64,000 nt of DNA from assembly GCA_016209035.1 (NCBI GenBank), contig JACQWX010000001.1:1-64000 (forward strand), in the 5' to 3' direction. This document shows positions 42,544 to 51,236 of this stretch, piece by piece (the stretch's first letter is position 1; each line of letters begins with the position of its first letter). The translations under genes and the position numbers were made by a program. The stretch is from Elusimicrobiota bacterium. GTDB lineage: Bacteria; Elusimicrobiota; Elusimicrobia; UBA1565; UBA9628. The notes beneath the pieces are model-generated. The model was not told the DNA's origin. It saw only the letters and a list, made by a program, of their open reading frames with translations, and ran no database searches.

Positions 42544-43905
42544 CTACGCCGGGACGCAGGCATCTTCCTGGGTGCGGACCCAGTCGAGAGCGCCATCGGT
42601 GTAGAACAAGGCGCGAAGCTCGGGTAGGTGCCGGAAACTCCCGGGCGCCATGCAGTAGCGGTTGCCCTTGCGCGCCAGCCAGCCCTTCTCCTGAGCCGCC
42701 TCCAAGACGCGGCTGAAGCGCGGCTTGATGCCCCAGCCGAAGGCTTCGCGGAACCGCTCCAGGTCCAGGTACCCGAAGCTCAAGGTCCAGAGGATCTGCT
42801 TGGCGAGCCGCTCGTCCTCGGGCAAGGAGTAGCAGTCCTCGGCGGGCAGAGCCGAGCCTTCCTGGACCGCCTTCATCCAGTCCCAGAGCCTCATCGGGGC
42901 GAACCACCAGCGGCAGCCCACCATGCTCGATGCGTATTGCCCCACCCCCAGGTAGGACAGCCCGTCGAGGAGGCGGCCTTCGAAGTACGCCGACGAGCCC
43001 GTCTCCCCCCGGTGGAGCGAGAAGTTCACGGACCCGTAGGGCGCGTGGTAGCCCTTGGAGGTGAGGAACGTGTAGGCCTCCTCGTAGAGCTTGCCGTAGA
43101 CCGCCGGCGATGGCGGCCTCGCCCCGGTCATGACGAACCCCCTGCCCTTGCCTCGGTAGAGGCAGTCATAGGTCGTGATGGAATCTGGCAAGAGCCCCGC
43201 GGCCAGCTTCAAGTCCGCGCGCCATTCGGCCAGTCCTTGGCCCGGCAAGCCGAAGATGAGGTCGATGTTGATCCGCTCGAACCCGGCGTCCTTGAGATGC
43301 TTCAACGCGGACTCCACCTCGAGCCGCTGCTGTTTGCGGTTGATGCGCACCAGGAGGTCGGCTTCCGCGGTCTGGACCCCGAGCGAGACCCGTCCCACGC
43401 CCAGGGAGCGCATCATGGCGAACTTCTCCGGCTCCCTGGAAGCCGTCTCAGGGCCGGTCTCCACGGAGAGCGGCCTTTTGGCCGAGGAGCGCGCACGCCA
43501 GGGGCCAAGCGCCTTCAAGAGCCTGCCCATCTCGGCTTGAGGCAGGAGGGTCGGCGTTCCGCCCCCGATGTCGATGCCGTAGACCTTGCTCGACGCGGGC
43601 ACGGTGTCGGCCAGGAGCCCAAGCTGGCGGATCAGCGTGTCCACATAGCCGGCGAAGAGCCCGGTGTCGCGCCTGGTGTCGATGGGGAAGTTGCAGTACA
43701 GGCACCTGGCCCGGCAGAAGGGGACGTGCAGGTAGAGCCCGAACTCCGAGAGGGAAGAGAGCCCGCCCTTGGAGGACAGGAAGTCCGCGATGTCGGCCGG
43801 AGCGCTCCTGAAGCTCTTTTGGAAATACTCCCTGCCGGGCGGGTACTGGATGGTGAAGGCGTGGGGCTTGTCGTGGGCGACGGCAAGACGCTGAATGAGG
43901 CTCAC
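42544..43905 (-). CDS. HemN/HemW-like radical SAM protein
   Basis: 453 residues. LYLHVPFCRARCLYCNFPID is the HemN-type CxxxCxxC motif with the extra downstream Phe; IGGGTPTLLPQAEMGRLL, LGVQTAEADLLVRINRKQQ and IDLIFGLPGQGLAEW are conserved in the family. The C-terminal HemN domain (LSFGYLDLERFREAFGWGIK) is present. It could be a coproporphyrinogen dehydrogenase, a heme chaperone (HemW) or another family member; the sequence alone does not decide. The GTG start is 7 bp after the tRNA-Ala gene, so it may be cotranscribed with it. Confidence 0.85.
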   Translation of the reverse strand: MSLIQRLAVAHDKPHAFTIQYPPGREYFQKSFRSAPADIADFLSSKGGLSSLSEFGLYLHVPFCRARCLYCNFPIDTRRDTGLFAGYVDTLIRQLGLLADTVPASSKVYGIDIGGGTPTLLPQAEMGRLLKALGPWRARSSAKRPLSVETGPETASREPEKFAMMRSLGVGRVSLGVQTAEADLLVRINRKQQRLEVESALKHLKDAGFERINIDLIFGLPGQGLAEWRADLKLAAGLLPDSITTYDCLYRGKGRGFVMTGARPPSPAVYGKLYEEAYTFLTSKGYHAPYGSVNFSLHRGETGSSAYFEGRLLDGLSYLGVGQYASSMVGCRWWFAPMRLWDWMKAVQEGSALPAEDCYSLPEDERLAKQILWTLSFGYLDLERFREAFGWGIKPRFSRVLEAAQEKGWLARKGNRYCMAPGSFRHLPELRALFYTDGALDWVRTQEDACVPA

Positions 43906-43912
43906 AAAGCGG

Positions 43913-43985
43913 TGGACCTAATCGGGATCGAACCGATGACCTCCTGCATGCCATGCAGGCGCTCTCCCAGCTGAGCTATAGGCCC
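43913..43985 (-). tRNA. tRNA-Ala (anticodon GGC)
   Basis: 73-nt cloverleaf. The acceptor GGGCCTA pairs with TAGGTCC and includes the G3:U70 alanine identity pair; discriminator A. D-arm AGCTCAGCTGGGAGAGC, anticodon stem CCTGC/GCAGG with loop ATGGCAT (GGC), T-arm with GGTTCGATCCC. CCA is not encoded (the 3' flank reads ACCG). Confidence 0.96.
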
Positions 43986-44015
43986 TATACGCTGACATTA
44001 TAGCAGTTTTTCCGT

Positions 44016-45408
44016 TCAGCGGTTTCGGACGGAACCTTTGAGCGGCTCCTCCCGGAGGGCATTCTCGACGGCCAAGGCCAGGGGCACAGGGACGGCGATC
44101 CCTCTCCTCCTGGCAGATCCCAAGTAGCGCGCGGCTCGGGCCGGGTTCCCGGCCCTGAGGTGATGGACGGCCAGGTTTGCATAGGCGTCGGCGTAGTCAG
44201 GGCGAAGCTCAATCGTCCGCTCCCAGAGCCGGAGCGCCTCCTGGACGCGTCCGGTCCGGTAGTAAAGCAGGCCCAGGTTGAAATGGGCGTGGTCGTAGAG
44301 CGGGTTGAACGAGAGTTCGGCCTTGATCTCCCTTTCGGCCTCGCGCCACCGGCCCTCGGCCAAGTCCTCCCTGCCGGCCAGGAAGTACATGGCCCCAAGA
44401 TTGTTGCGGGCGAACGCCGACTGGGGGGAGTCCCGCACGGCCCTCTCCCAGAAGGTGATCCGGTTACGGTAGTGCCCGGTCAACTCGAAAGAGAGCCCCG
44501 CGCACAGAAGGAGCAGGGCAAAGCCGGTCCCTGCTATCGTCTCCCTGGACAGGCCCAGGGCCTTGGGCCAGTCCACCGAGCCCAGGAGGATGCCCAGGCC
44601 GAGCGAAGCCGTATAGCACCGTATCTCGATGATGTCCAGGCTCCCGGCCGGGTCGTTGGGCTTGACGAGAACCGGTAGGAAGAGGAGCGCGAACCACACC
44701 GTCCCGAACCAGGCTATCCGCGGCTCCCGAAATCCGCGCAGAGCGAGGAAACCGGCCACGAGGGCCAGGGAGACCGCGGGGAAAAGGGCGGCGTTTTCCC
44801 TTGTGAGAAGCGCGAGTGTCCACAAGCCGAGATGCGCCCACCAATGCGCGGGTCGGGTCGTTTCCACAAATCTCACGAAGGCCAGGAAGGAGGGGACGAG
44901 GATGACGAGGAGCAGGGTCTCGTTGCGGCCGGCAAGCCAGACCGTGGCCTGGGAAAAACCGGGATGGAGGAGCATGATAAGAGCGAAGAAAAGAGACCAT
45001 CCCGGCGTTGAGCCGAGGCGGCCGAGGAGCCTGTGAGCGAGCAGGGCCGAGGCCAAGTGGAGGATGAGGTTGGTCAGGCGGTAGGGAAAGGGTCTTACCC
45101 CCCCAGAGGGTATCCAGCGCGAAAGAAACGGTCAAGAGGGGCCGGTAGTAGAACTCCCCGCCGGCGGCTCGGAAGACGTCCTCGCGGAAGGCCTCTAGGA
45201 CGTAGGAACGGTCCGTCAAGAGATGGGCGCGGTCCAGGATCAACGCATTGTCGTCGAAGTAATTGAACCCGAACCACAGGCTTCGGCCGTAGACGAGCAA
45301 CCCGATCCCGAGGATGCAGAGGGAAGGCCACGGGCCGCGGAGGAACCATGGGACCTCTTCCGCGGCCTGGGCTTGCGGGGCGACCCGGCGGGACGCAGGC
45401 CGCTTCAT
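44016..45408 (-). pseudogene. TPR-containing membrane protein (glycosyltransferase-39-like), frameshifted
   Basis: From ATG 45408 the frame runs through a membrane helix (LCILGIGLLVYGRSLWFGFN), YFDDNALILDRAHLL and YYRPLLTVSFALDTLWGG, then is lost at a run of seven G (minus strand, 45098-45104). With six Gs it continues VRPFPYRLTNLILHLASAL into about eight membrane helices and C-terminal TPR repeats (FNLGLLYYRTGRVQEALRLW, ANLAVHHLRAGNPARAARYL). The whole is a paralogue of the intact gene at 45721-47523. A G-run indel may be mutation, slippage or a sequencing error. Confidence 0.8.
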
Positions 45409-45668
45409 CTGGGAGGAGTCTGCGCAGGCTCCCTGCGCAGGATCGTGTACGGGCCGAAGAGCCGGAAGAGAGCCGCCAGGAGGTGATACTGGCCGGGAGG
45501 GTAGGGGGTCCAGAAGTCTCGGTACGGTCTCTCACCGTCAAGCACGCGCGCGGCGCCGGAGATCATCACGCCCTCGTCGAGGACGTTGAGCCAGTTGTCA
45601 TGCCCGGGAAGAACATAGATGAGAGTCGCGAGGGCCCCAGCCGCGCAGAGCGTCCGGCCGAACCTCAC
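45405..45668 (-). pseudogene. N-terminal fragment of a membrane glycosyltransferase-like protein
   Basis: 87 residues from GTG 45668. TLCAAGALATLIYVLPGHDN then DEGVMISGAARVLDGERPY and DFWTPYPPGQYHLLAALF are typical of the start of ArnT/GT39-like membrane proteins (first helix and acidic first loop). It stops abruptly after YTILRREPAQTPPR, and its stop overlaps the start of the frameshifted TPR gene (ATGA). At least 400 residues are missing, so it is a deletion remnant. Confidence 0.65.
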
Positions 45669-45718
45669 ACGACGAACCCCATCTTCTCGAGCTTGGCGAC
45701 CGTGCAGGAGGCGCGCAT
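45665..45718 (-). pseudogene. 17-codon tail of a Mut7-C gene duplicate
   Basis: MRASCTVAKLEKMGFVV followed by TGA matches the last residues of the complete Mut7-C protein at 47520-47996 ([13 protein letters not shown]). It sits directly before the glycosyltransferase fragment, with a GTGA overlap, just as the intact Mut7-C sits before the intact TPR gene. This marks an old tandem duplication of a Mut7-C/membrane-protein unit. Confidence 0.6.
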
Positions 45719-45720
45719 CC

Positions 45721-47523
45721 TCAAGGGTTTAACCGAACTGCAGGCAGGGGGTCGGGCACGGCCATGCCCCCGGCGCGCATCCGGTCCAGGACGGAGACCG
45801 CCTCTTTCTCGCGGCCCTGGCTGTAGTAGAGCGCGGCCAGGCTCACGTAGGCGTCGTGGTGGTCGGGGTTGAGCGAGAGGACCTTGGTCCAGAGCGCTTC
45901 GGTCTCCTTCATCTTCTCCTGCCTCATATAGAGGACCCCGAGGTTGTACATGGCGTTCACATAAGTCGGATGATACTTCAGCTCGAGGAGCAACTCCTTC
46001 TCGGCTTCCTCGATCCGGCCCCTCCTCAGCAGGACTAGGCCCAGGTTATTGTGCACCATGGGCTCGGTGGGGTTCAAGGCCATGGCCGCCAGTAACTCCT
46101 TCTCCGCTCCGTTGAGGTCGCCCTCCAGGAAGTACATGGCGCCGAGGTTCCTGCGCGCCAGCGGCAGGCTCGGAGAAGCCGCGGCGGCCCTCGTCCAGAA
46201 GGAGATGCGGTCGCCGTAGCTGCGGGAGTAGGAGAAGGCCACGGTTCCATGGACCAGCAGGAACAAAGCCCCTACCTTGGGCGCCCAGCCGCTCCAGGAC
46301 GACAACCCCCGGCTGAAGTTCGTCTCCAGCAGGACCAGGAAGAAACCCACGATGGGCGCGTAGAGCCTCTTCTCAGCCACGACCCCGGCCATGGTCGTGG
46401 ACTGCAGGACCATGGAGGGCGCCAAGAAGGCCACGAACCAGACCGCGCCGAAAGCGGCCCGCTTCCACTCCAGGGGCCGCGACGGCATGAGAGCGACGGC
46501 CACGAGGCCCAGGCTAGCTATGCCCCAGCCCATCGCGGTGTCCCGCATGAAGGGCAGGCCCGAGAGGTTGAAGGGGAAGACGATCTTGCCGCACAGCTGG
46601 ACCATGCCCGGCAGGTTCGCCCAGAAGGACTGGGCAGCTTGCAGGGCGCCGACGCTCACGGGGTGGGGGAGCGCCGCGCGGCGCAGGAAGAACCAGACCA
46701 GGAAGACGCCGAGCCACCCGGCTGAGAGCGCTCCCAGCCGGGGCCAAGGCCGCTCCCCCCTCTCGACGAGGATGAGGTAGGCCAGGCAGACCGGGGCGAG
46801 GACCACGGCGGTCTCCTTGCTGAAGAGCGCCAGGGCCCAGCACGCCAGATGGAGCGCCCCGGCCCGCCAACTCCCCTCCTGAGGGCGGCCGGGACGCTCG
46901 GCCTCCGGCCTTGACCGCGCCCCGGCCCGCCAGGCCCCTTGGGCCAGGCCCCCGCCGCGCAGGAAGACGATGAAGGCGTTCATCGAGGCCAGGACGAACA
47001 TGCCCATGAGAGTGTCGTCGCGGGTGGGCACGTGCACGATGTTCTGGGTGAGCGCGGGACTGACCGCGAACGCGACGGCGAAGAAAAGGGCGCAGCGCTC
47101 GGGAGACCCAAGCCTGCGCAGGAGCGAGAGCAGAAGGCAGGAGGCGGCCAGATGCGCGAGGATGCTCAAGAGATGGAAGCCGCCGAACGAGTGGCCCCAC
47201 AGATGCGCGTCGACGACCAGGGACACGGTGAACAAGGGCCGGTAATAGGTGTCGCCCTCGTGCGCCACGTGGAAGACGCCCTGGCGGAAGGCGTCGATGA
47301 CGCTTGACCACCGTCTGAGGAAATGGAGGTTGTCCGCGATCAGGACTTGGTCGTCGAGATAGGTCAGCCCGAAGGAAAGAGCCTGGAAGTAGAGGGCCAA
47401 GCCCACCGCCGCCACCGCCGCGTAGGGCCGCCACCACGCAGCGGCCGGGACGCGGTCCAGGCCGGAGGCCGAGCGTCCCGGAAGCCATCTGGAAGGGCGT
47501 TGGCTGTCCGGGACCGGCTTCAC
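45721..47523 (-). CDS. TPR-containing polytopic membrane protein
   Basis: 600 residues. About ten membrane helices of the TMTC/GT39-like type start at AAVAAVGLALYFQALSFGLT, with the first-loop acidic motif LTYLDDQVLIADN and YYRPLFTVSLVVDAHLWG. Four to five TPR units follow (LGAMYFLEGDLNGAEKELLA, NNLGLVLLRRGRIEEAEKEL, YNLGVLYMRQEKMKETEALW). It resembles O-mannosyltransferase-like TMTC proteins; the activity is unproven. The GTG start overlaps the Mut7-C stop. Two R1 repeats lie inside the frame: one in the extreme N-terminus and one in a loop near residue 205. Confidence 0.85.
   Translation of the reverse strand: MKPVPDSQRPSRWLPGRSASGLDRVPAAAWWRPYAAVAAVGLALYFQALSFGLTYLDDQVLIADNLHFLRRWSSVIDAFRQGVFHVAHEGDTYYRPLFTVSLVVDAHLWGHSFGGFHLLSILAHLAASCLLLSLLRRLGSPERCALFFAVAFAVSPALTQNIVHVPTRDDTLMGMFVLASMNAFIVFLRGGGLAQGAWRAGARSRPEAERPGRPQEGSWRAGALHLACWALALFSKETAVVLAPVCLAYLILVERGERPWPRLGALSAGWLGVFLVWFFLRRAALPHPVSVGALQAAQSFWANLPGMVQLCGKIVFPFNLSGLPFMRDTAMGWGIASLGLVAVALMPSRPLEWKRAAFGAVWFVAFLAPSMVLQSTTMAGVVAEKRLYAPIVGFFLVLLETNFSRGLSSWSGWAPKVGALFLLVHGTVAFSYSRSYGDRISFWTRAAAASPSLPLARRNLGAMYFLEGDLNGAEKELLAAMALNPTEPMVHNNLGLVLLRRGRIEEAEKELLLELKYHPTYVNAMYNLGVLYMRQEKMKETEALWTKVLSLNPDHHDAYVSLAALYYSQGREKEAVSVLDRMRAGGMAVPDPLPAVRLNP
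46866..46919 (-). repeat. R1 dispersed repeat, intragenic copy in reverse orientation
   Basis: Aligns over 54 bp with 24132-24185. A 16-bp exact direct repeat (GCGCCCCGGCCCGCCA) at 46854-46869 and 46917-46932 brackets it; the offset is 63 bp, exactly 21 codons, so the reading frame is kept. It encodes AGARSRPEAERPGRPQEGSW in a membrane-protein loop. Confidence 0.75.
47451..47504 (+). repeat. R1 dispersed repeat, intragenic copy at the N-terminus
   Basis: 49 of 54 bases match 24132-24185. It codes for SQRPSRWLPGRSASGLDR at the start of the TPR membrane protein, before the first helix. Confidence 0.75.
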
Positions 47524-47996
47524 CCGAAGATCCCCATCCTCTCGAGCTTCGCCACCGTGTTGGCCGTATGGGTCCCGTTCCAGTAGAGCTTCCCGCAGCC
47601 AGGGCAGCGGAAGAAGGCGGTGTCCAGCTCAGCCACCAGCGGGGGCACCCTGGGCAGGGCATCCTCCCTGGAAAGCGTCTGGAGCTCGACGTTGCAGACG
47701 GTGCAGCGGGAGAAGAGCCGGCCGCGGTCGGCCTTCAGGGCCAGGGAAGCGAGGACGAACTTTAGCTGGTCCTCGAAGCCGGCCGGCGTTACCACGACCT
47801 TGGTCAACCCCCGCACCTCGGGGATGTTGGCGTCGCGGGTCAGGAAGACCCGGCCCTCGGCCTGCGCCATCTCCAGAAGGGCGCAGTCGCTCTCGCCTTT
47901 GCGCCCCACGCAGCGCGAATCGAACCCGAGCAGGACCAGCCACTTGGAGAGCCGGCCCAGCATGCTGTCGGCGAGGAACTTCACAGGAGGAGTCAT
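47520..47996 (-). CDS. Mut7-C RNase-domain protein with zinc ribbon
   Basis: 158 residues from ATG 47996 (upstream in-frame codons overlap the tRNA and are rejected). [20 protein letters not shown] with LTRDAN and the Asp/Glu positions match the PIN-like Mut7-C domain. The C-terminal zinc ribbon has C-TV-C and C-PG-C pairs ([24 protein letters not shown]), then [15 protein letters not shown] small RNA-cleaving enzyme is predicted. It overlaps the TPR membrane gene (GTGA). Confidence 0.88.
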   Translation of the reverse strand: MTPPVKFLADSMLGRLSKWLVLLGFDSRCVGRKGESDCALLEMAQAEGRVFLTRDANIPEVRGLTKVVVTPAGFEDQLKFVLASLALKADRGRLFSRCTVCNVELQTLSREDALPRVPPLVAELDTAFFRCPGCGKLYWNGTHTANTVAKLERMGIFG

Positions 47997-48002
47997 GGGA
48001 TG

Positions 48003-48084
48003 TGCGCGGGGGGGGACTTGAACCCCCACGGGTTTCCCCATACGCCCCTCAAACGTACGCGTCTGCCAGTTCCGCCACCCGCGC
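48003..48084 (-). tRNA. tRNA-Leu (anticodon GAG)
   Basis: 82-nt class II tRNA. The acceptor GCGCGGG pairs with CCCGCGC, discriminator A. D-arm GGCGGAACTGGCAGACGC, anticodon stem TACGT/GCGTA with loop TTGAGGG (GAG), a variable arm TGGGGAAACCCGT-like stem, and T-arm GGTTCAAGTCC. CCA is not encoded. It lies between secG and the Mut7-C gene on the same strand. Confidence 0.95.
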
Positions 48085-48092
48085 TTGGAATC

Positions 48093-48482
48093 TTATGGAG
48101 CCTTCGCCGCCTTTCCTTTCGGGGCCTTCCCAGGAGGCGCCTGGACCGGCTGACCCTCGGAGGTCTGCGCAGCCGCCGCAGGAGTCGCGGGGGCCGCGGG
48201 CGATTGGATGGGGGCCGGCCGCAACGGAACCCGCGAGGTCACGCTCGTCAGGGACGACCGGGTCGTCAGCAGGGTCAGGAAGAGGGATGTCAATGCGAAG
48301 AGGCCGGCAAGGACGCCCGTGAACTTCTTGATGAAGGTGGTGCCGGAGGGGGTGTTGATCAGGTCCCCCCCGCCCCCGAAGACCATGAGGCCCGCGCCCC
48401 TGCCGCCCTGGATCAACACGGTCAGGATGAGCACGACGCAGACGACGACATGGATGACGATCAGGATTTTATAGACGATCAT
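48093..48482 (-). CDS. secG: preprotein translocase subunit SecG
   Basis: 129 residues. Two membrane helices ([20 protein letters not shown] and [19 protein letters not shown]) flank the conserved [19 protein letters not shown] loop. A Pro/Ala/Lys tail of about 50 residues is longer than usual. SecG assists SecYEA export. It starts 28 nt after pgk, in the order gap-pgk-secG common in bacteria. Confidence 0.93.
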   Translation of the reverse strand: MIVYKILIVIHVVVCVVLILTVLIQGGRGAGLMVFGGGGDLINTPSGTTFIKKFTGVLAGLFALTSLFLTLLTTRSSLTSVTSRVPLRPAPIQSPAAPATPAAAAQTSEGQPVQAPPGKAPKGKAAKAP

Positions 48483-48510
48483 AGAGTGGGGTCAGGCCCC
48501 ATTATATCAG

Positions 48511-49722
48511 TTAGAACGCCAGGGCCGCCAGGCCCGGCAGGACCTTGCCCTCCAGGAGCTCCAGGCTCGCCCCCCCTCCCGTGGAGCAGTGCGACATCTG
48601 GTCGTCGACCTTGGCGAGGTCCACGGCCGCCAGGCTGTCTCCCCCGCCCACGATGGTCGTCGCGCCCTTCTTGGTGGCCTTGGCCAGGGCCTTGGCCACC
48701 GCGAGGGTCCCCTTGGCGAAAGGCTCCATCTCGAAGATGCCCATGGGGCCGTTCCAGAAGATGGTCTTGGCCTTGGCGATCTCCTCGGTGAATATCTCGA
48801 GGGTGTGGGGCCCGATGTCCACTCCGATCATGTCGGGGGCGATGGCCATGGCCTGGGTCACGGTCATCTCCGCGTCGGGCTTGATCTCCTTGACCGCGAT
48901 ATGGTCCGCGGGGAGCAGGCACTGGATGCTCTTGGCGTAGGCCTTCTCCACGACGGCCTGCGCGTCGCCCACGTTGTCCTTCTCCAGAAGGGACTTGCCG
49001 ATGGAGACCCCCTGCGCGTGCAGGAAGGTGTAGGCCATGCCGCCGCCGATGATGAGGGAATCCACCCGCTCGAGGAGCTTGTGGAGCACGCCGATCTTGT
49101 CGGACACCTTGGCGCCGCCGAGGATGGCCAAGAAAGGCCTCTCCGGGTTGCCGATGACCCGATCGAGGAACTCGAGCTCCTTCTGCACCAGGAAGCCGAT
49201 CCCCCCGGGCAGGTTCTTTGGGATGCCGGCCGTGGAGGCATGGGCCCGATGCAGGGTGCCGAAAGCGTCCTGCACGAAGACGTCGCCGTGGCGCGAGAGC
49301 AGCCTCGCGAACTGGGCGTCGTTGGACTCCTCGCCCGCGTGGAACCGCAGGTTCTCGAGGAGGAGCACCTCGCCGGGCCCCAAGGCCGAGGAGGCGGCCT
49401 CGGCCTTGGGGCCGACGCACTCCTCGCAGAAGGCCACGGGCTTGCCCAGGAGCGCGCCGAGCTCGGGGGCCACGGACTTCAGAGAGTACTTGTCCTCAGG
49501 CTTGCCCTTGGGCCGACCCAGGTGGGAGACCAGCGTCACCTTGGCCCCGGCCTCCAAGAGGTGCCGGAGCGTGGGGAGGGTCTCCCGGATGCGGCGGTTG
49601 TCGACGACTTTCCCCCCCTTCATCGGCACGTTGTAGTCCACGCGCGCGATGATGCGCTTGTTCTTCACGTCCAGGTCCTGGAGACGCTTGAGCTTCAGGG
49701 CCGGCCGGTCGCTGGCGGTCAT
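48511..49722 (-). CDS. pgk: phosphoglycerate kinase
   Basis: 403 residues, normal length. RVDYNVPMKGGKVVDNRRI, LVSHLGRPKGKPEDKYSLK, the hinge region and ILGGAKVSDKIGVLHKLLE, then FWNGPMGIFEMEPFAKGT and VGGGDS near the end are all conserved. It transfers phosphate from 1,3-bisphosphoglycerate to ADP. ATG 49722 overlaps the gap stop (ATGA). Confidence 0.97.
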   Translation of the reverse strand: MTASDRPALKLKRLQDLDVKNKRIIARVDYNVPMKGGKVVDNRRIRETLPTLRHLLEAGAKVTLVSHLGRPKGKPEDKYSLKSVAPELGALLGKPVAFCEECVGPKAEAASSALGPGEVLLLENLRFHAGEESNDAQFARLLSRHGDVFVQDAFGTLHRAHASTAGIPKNLPGGIGFLVQKELEFLDRVIGNPERPFLAILGGAKVSDKIGVLHKLLERVDSLIIGGGMAYTFLHAQGVSIGKSLLEKDNVGDAQAVVEKAYAKSIQCLLPADHIAVKEIKPDAEMTVTQAMAIAPDMIGVDIGPHTLEIFTEEIAKAKTIFWNGPMGIFEMEPFAKGTLAVAKALAKATKKGATTIVGGGDSLAAVDLAKVDDQMSHCSTGGGASLELLEGKVLPGLAALAF

Positions 49723-50741
49723 GCAGGGACGCCGACCTTCTTGCCGATGAACGTCACGAGGTCGACCACGCGGCGGGAGTACCCCCACTCGTTGTCGTAC
49801 CACGCGAAGACCTTGGCCAGGTTGTCGCCCACCACGTCGGTCAGCAAGGAATCGAAGACGGAGCTGTGGGACGTCCCCTGGAAGTCCCGGGACACGAGGG
49901 GCGTGTCGCAGTACAGCAGGTAGGGTTTGAGGCGAGGGGACTGCGCGGCATCTTTGAAGGCGGCGTTGATCTCCTCCTTCGTGGCCTTCTTCTCCAGCAT
50001 GACCGAGAGGTCCACCAGCGAGACGTTGGGCGTCGGGACCCGGATGGCCAGGCCCGTGAGCTTGCCCTTGAGCTTCGGGAGCACCAGGCCGATGGCCTTG
50101 GCCGCCCCGGTCGAGGACGGGATCATGCTCCCGGCCGCCGCGCGGGCCCTTCTCAAGTCCTTGTGCGGGAAGTCGAGGAGGACCTGGTCGTTGGTGTAGG
50201 AGTGGATGGTGGTCATGACGCCGCATTTGATGCCGAAGGTCTCGTCGAGGACCTTGGCGACCGGCGCCAGGGCGTTGGTCGTGCAGGAGGCGTTCGAGAT
50301 GATGTGATGCTTGGCCGGGTCGTAGAGGTCCTCGTTGATGCCCATGCAGACCGTGATGTCCTCGCCCTTGGCCGGCGCCGAGATGATGACCTTCTGGGCC
50401 CCGCCCGTCGTGATATGGACCTTGGCCTTCTCGGCCTCGGTGAACTTGCCGGTGGACTCCACCACGACGGTGGCGCCCAGCGACTTCCACGGGAGGGCGG
50501 CGGGATCCTTCTCCTTGAAGACCTTGACGAGCCTGCCGTCGATGCGCAGGTCGTTCCCCGCGGCCTCGACCGAGCCCGGATAGGCGCCGAAGGTCGAATC
50601 GTACTTGTAGAGGTGCGCCAGGGTCTTGGCGTCCGTCAGGTCGTTGACGGCCAAGAACTCGATGTCGGGGTTGCCCGCCGCAGCGCGGAAAACCAGCCTT
50701 CCGATCCGTCCGAAACCGTTGATCCCCACCTTGATTCCCAT
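49719..50741 (-). CDS. gap: glyceraldehyde-3-phosphate dehydrogenase
   Basis: 340 residues. KVGINGFGRIGRLVFRAA is the NAD-binding start, SNASCTTNALAPVAK carries the catalytic Cys, TVVVESTGKFTE and WYDNEWGYSRRVVD are conserved. Type I GAPDH of glycolysis. AAGGAGG precedes ATG 50741. It lies 35 nt after the DUF35 gene and leads the gap-pgk-secG group, so it may be cotranscribed with the upstream HMG-CoA synthase trio. Confidence 0.97.
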   Translation of the reverse strand: MGIKVGINGFGRIGRLVFRAAAGNPDIEFLAVNDLTDAKTLAHLYKYDSTFGAYPGSVEAAGNDLRIDGRLVKVFKEKDPAALPWKSLGATVVVESTGKFTEAEKAKVHITTGGAQKVIISAPAKGEDITVCMGINEDLYDPAKHHIISNASCTTNALAPVAKVLDETFGIKCGVMTTIHSYTNDQVLLDFPHKDLRRARAAAGSMIPSSTGAAKAIGLVLPKLKGKLTGLAIRVPTPNVSLVDLSVMLEKKATKEEINAAFKDAAQSPRLKPYLLYCDTPLVSRDFQGTSHSSVFDSLLTDVVGDNLAKVFAWYDNEWGYSRRVVDLVTFIGKKVGVPA

Positions 50742-50776
50742 GCAGCCTCCTTATTTACACACCATCCATGATAGCA

Positions 50777-51226
50777 TTACGCGGGCACCGCCTTGTAGCC
50801 GTAGCAGATGACGCCGGACTTCCCGACCTCGTTGATCTTGCGGAACTCCAGGCGCACGGGGTCGCCGATGCGGACGTCCTCCGGCTCACAGTCCGCCACC
50901 TGCATCGTGAGCCTGACCGCGCCCGGCGTCTCTGGCGCGGGCGTGCCGCCTCCGCTGACCATGGGAAGCGGCCTCACCCCGTCGTCGAGCTCCACGACGG
51001 CCAGGACGTAGGGCACCTGCTCCCCGAACCCGCTCGGCGGGATCCTGATGACCGTGAAGGTGTGGATCCTGCCCTTGTCCGAGAGCCTCACCATCTCGAA
51101 GTCGGTGGAACGGCAGCTGTCGCACACCCCCCTCGGGGGCATGAAGACCTTGCCGCACTTGCGGCACAACCCCGCCTCCAGCCTGTAGCGCTGCGGGATC
51201 TCCCTCCAATATCGTTGTGGCTGCAT
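50777..51226 (-). CDS. DUF35 OB-fold protein with zinc ribbon, partner of thiolase/HMG-CoA synthase
   Basis: 149 residues from ATG 51226 (AGGAGG 6 nt upstream). The N-terminal rubredoxin-like zinc ribbon C-RK-C and C-DS-C (GLCRKCGKVFMPPRGVCDSC) is followed by an OB fold (GRIHTFTVIRIPPSGF, YVLAVVELDDGVR, EDVRIGDPVRLEF). In archaea this protein bridges thiolase and HMG-CoA synthase in one complex. A segment [20 protein letters not shown] interrupts the expected GVR-LTMQVADC and coincides with a palindromic repeat, so it looks like an in-frame insertion. Confidence 0.9.
   Translation of the reverse strand: MQPQRYWREIPQRYRLEAGLCRKCGKVFMPPRGVCDSCRSTDFEMVRLSDKGRIHTFTVIRIPPSGFGEQVPYVLAVVELDDGVRPLPMVSGGGTPAPETPGAVRLTMQVADCEPEDVRIGDPVRLEFRKINEVGKSGVICYGYKAVPA
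50919..50949. repeat. R3 palindromic repeat inside the DUF35 gene
   Basis: 31 bp matching the intergenic copy 52408-52438 with two differences. It contains GCGCC ... TCTGGCGCGG and encodes [11 protein letters not shown] on the minus strand. Confidence 0.65.
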
Positions 51227-51236
51227 GATCACCCTC

